Origin: Cohnella phaseoli
GTDB lineage: Bacteria > Bacillota > Bacilli > Paenibacillales > Paenibacillaceae
NCBI RefSeq assembly: GCF_003386235.1
Contig: NZ_QRDZ01000002.1
Span: 1 to 64,000, forward strand
Reading direction: 5' to 3'
Length of the DNA stretch: 64,000 nucleotides
Shown here: piece after piece, positions 63,602-64,000 of the stretch
Layout of the letters: each line of letters opens with the position of its first letter
How positions within the stretch are numbered: position 1 is the first letter of the stretch
Notes under the pieces: model-generated
Told to the model about the DNA's origin: nothing
Databases searched by the model: none
Seen by the model: only the letters and a program-made list of their open reading frames with translations
Position numbers and translations under genes: made by a program

Positions 63602-64000
63602 ATGGAGATAAACTCATATTGTTATCATTTGGCGGGAATGGAGCGAATGGCGTATGAGCATGAACTACAGCTCCCGTTCTGCCCCGATCGGTACTCGCTG
63701 ATTCTGATATTAAGCGGCAAAGGGCAAATTGAGATCGGTCGCGATTCCTCGTCCTTCTGTCCGCGGAAGCTTTACTGGTGCGGACCCGGCGAAGAGATCG
63801 CAATCCGGCCGGCATTGCGACAGTCCGTATGTCTGTATCGAATTTTATTTGATATTATCCGATTGCCCATCGACAAGGCGGGAAAAGCCGAAAAAGACGA
63901 GCCCCCTGTTCTCGCCTGGGGTAACCGCGAATTGACCATCTCCGATCCCGGCAAATCAATCCGTGTCGCACACGATATGCATAAAATCCTCTGTAAAGAA
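63602..64000 (+). CDS. AraC family regulator, siderophore type, N-terminal part (runs off right edge)
   Basis: 133 codons are visible with no stop. Start ATG 63602, seven bases after GGAG. The peptide (EINSYCYHLAGMERMAYE, RYSLILILSGKGQIEIGR, KLYWCGPGEEIAIRPA) fits the cupin-like N-terminal sensing domain of Paenibacillus AraC regulators that often carry a siderophore-binding domain after the helix-turn-helix. With the Fur box upstream, a Btr-like activator of siderophore uptake is likely (inference); the DNA-binding part lies outside the window. Confidence 0.75.
   Translation, partial: MEINSYCYHLAGMERMAYEHELQLPFCPDRYSLILILSGKGQIEIGRDSSSFCPRKLYWCGPGEEIAIRPALRQSVCLYRILFDIIRLPIDKAGKAEKDEPPVLAWGNRELTISDPGKSIRVAHDMHKILCKE

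Overview
The window reads as chromosome of a GC-rich, spore-forming Paenibacillaceae bacterium (Paenibacillus or Cohnella type; inference). The evidence is: Gram-positive AGGAGG ribosome binding sites, many GTG/TTG starts, lipobox-type solute-binding lipoproteins, several MalF/MalG-like permease pairs, YesM/YesN-type two-component and AraC regulators, a collagen-like (BclA-type) protein and Fur-like boxes. I see no rRNA, tRNA, CRISPR array or intact transposase. Most of the DNA is catabolic and nutrient-uptake operons, separated by small repeats and gene remnants.

Left part (1-9.8 kb): the first 35 codons of an Rpn-type nuclease gene run off the left edge. Then come an IlvD/Edd-type dehydratase plus MlrC-like protein operon, divergent from an FCD-type GntR regulator with a clear operator between them; two secreted proteins (DUF4091/GH123-like, and a CBM9-like multidomain protein); and a divergent IclR regulator with three similar palindromes upstream.

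Centre-left (9.8-27.7 kb): an AraC regulator and a divergent solute-binding lipoprotein, then a 1.3 kb gene-free stretch with a six-copy 51-bp tandem repeat, a palindromic element and a strand-asymmetric low-complexity tract. A tightly overlapping eight-gene operon follows on the minus strand (25639 to 13493). Its order is MsmX/UgpC-type ATPase, a 997-residue membrane-anchored solute-binding protein fused to sugar-binding-like domains, MalF/MalG pair 1, an NHL-TPR-YIP1 membrane protein, a DUF5696 predicted glycosidase-like protein, and MalF/MalG pair 2. A third solute-binding protein and a RidA protein are transcribed divergently. I regard this cluster as the best candidate for an uncharacterised glycan-handling system.

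Centre (27.8-39.7 kb): a five-gene catabolic operon (unrecognised conserved protein, beta-propeller protein, FAD oxidoreductase, SDR, creatininase-family hydrolase) with a recognisable promoter and palindromic operator; a LamG-domain remnant; a 53-residue membrane protein; a MITE-like element lodged between a quinone-oxidoreductase gene and its terminator; and a MalT-like LuxR regulator.

Right part (39.7-64 kb): siderophore uptake (two FecCD permeases and two binding proteins with Fur-like boxes, plus an AraC regulator). Next is a glycan operon read 56.4 to 45.2 kb: a truncated glycosidase, a solute-binding protein, two permeases, YesM/YesN, a GH95-like enzyme, an SGNH esterase and a GH88 hydrolase. 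The window ends with a thioredoxin-reductase-like protein and Rrf2 regulator, a hybrid histidine kinase with two kinase cores, a collagen-like protein, a MarR/DoxX pair sharing an operator, and the start of a Fur-box-preceded AraC regulator cut by the right edge.
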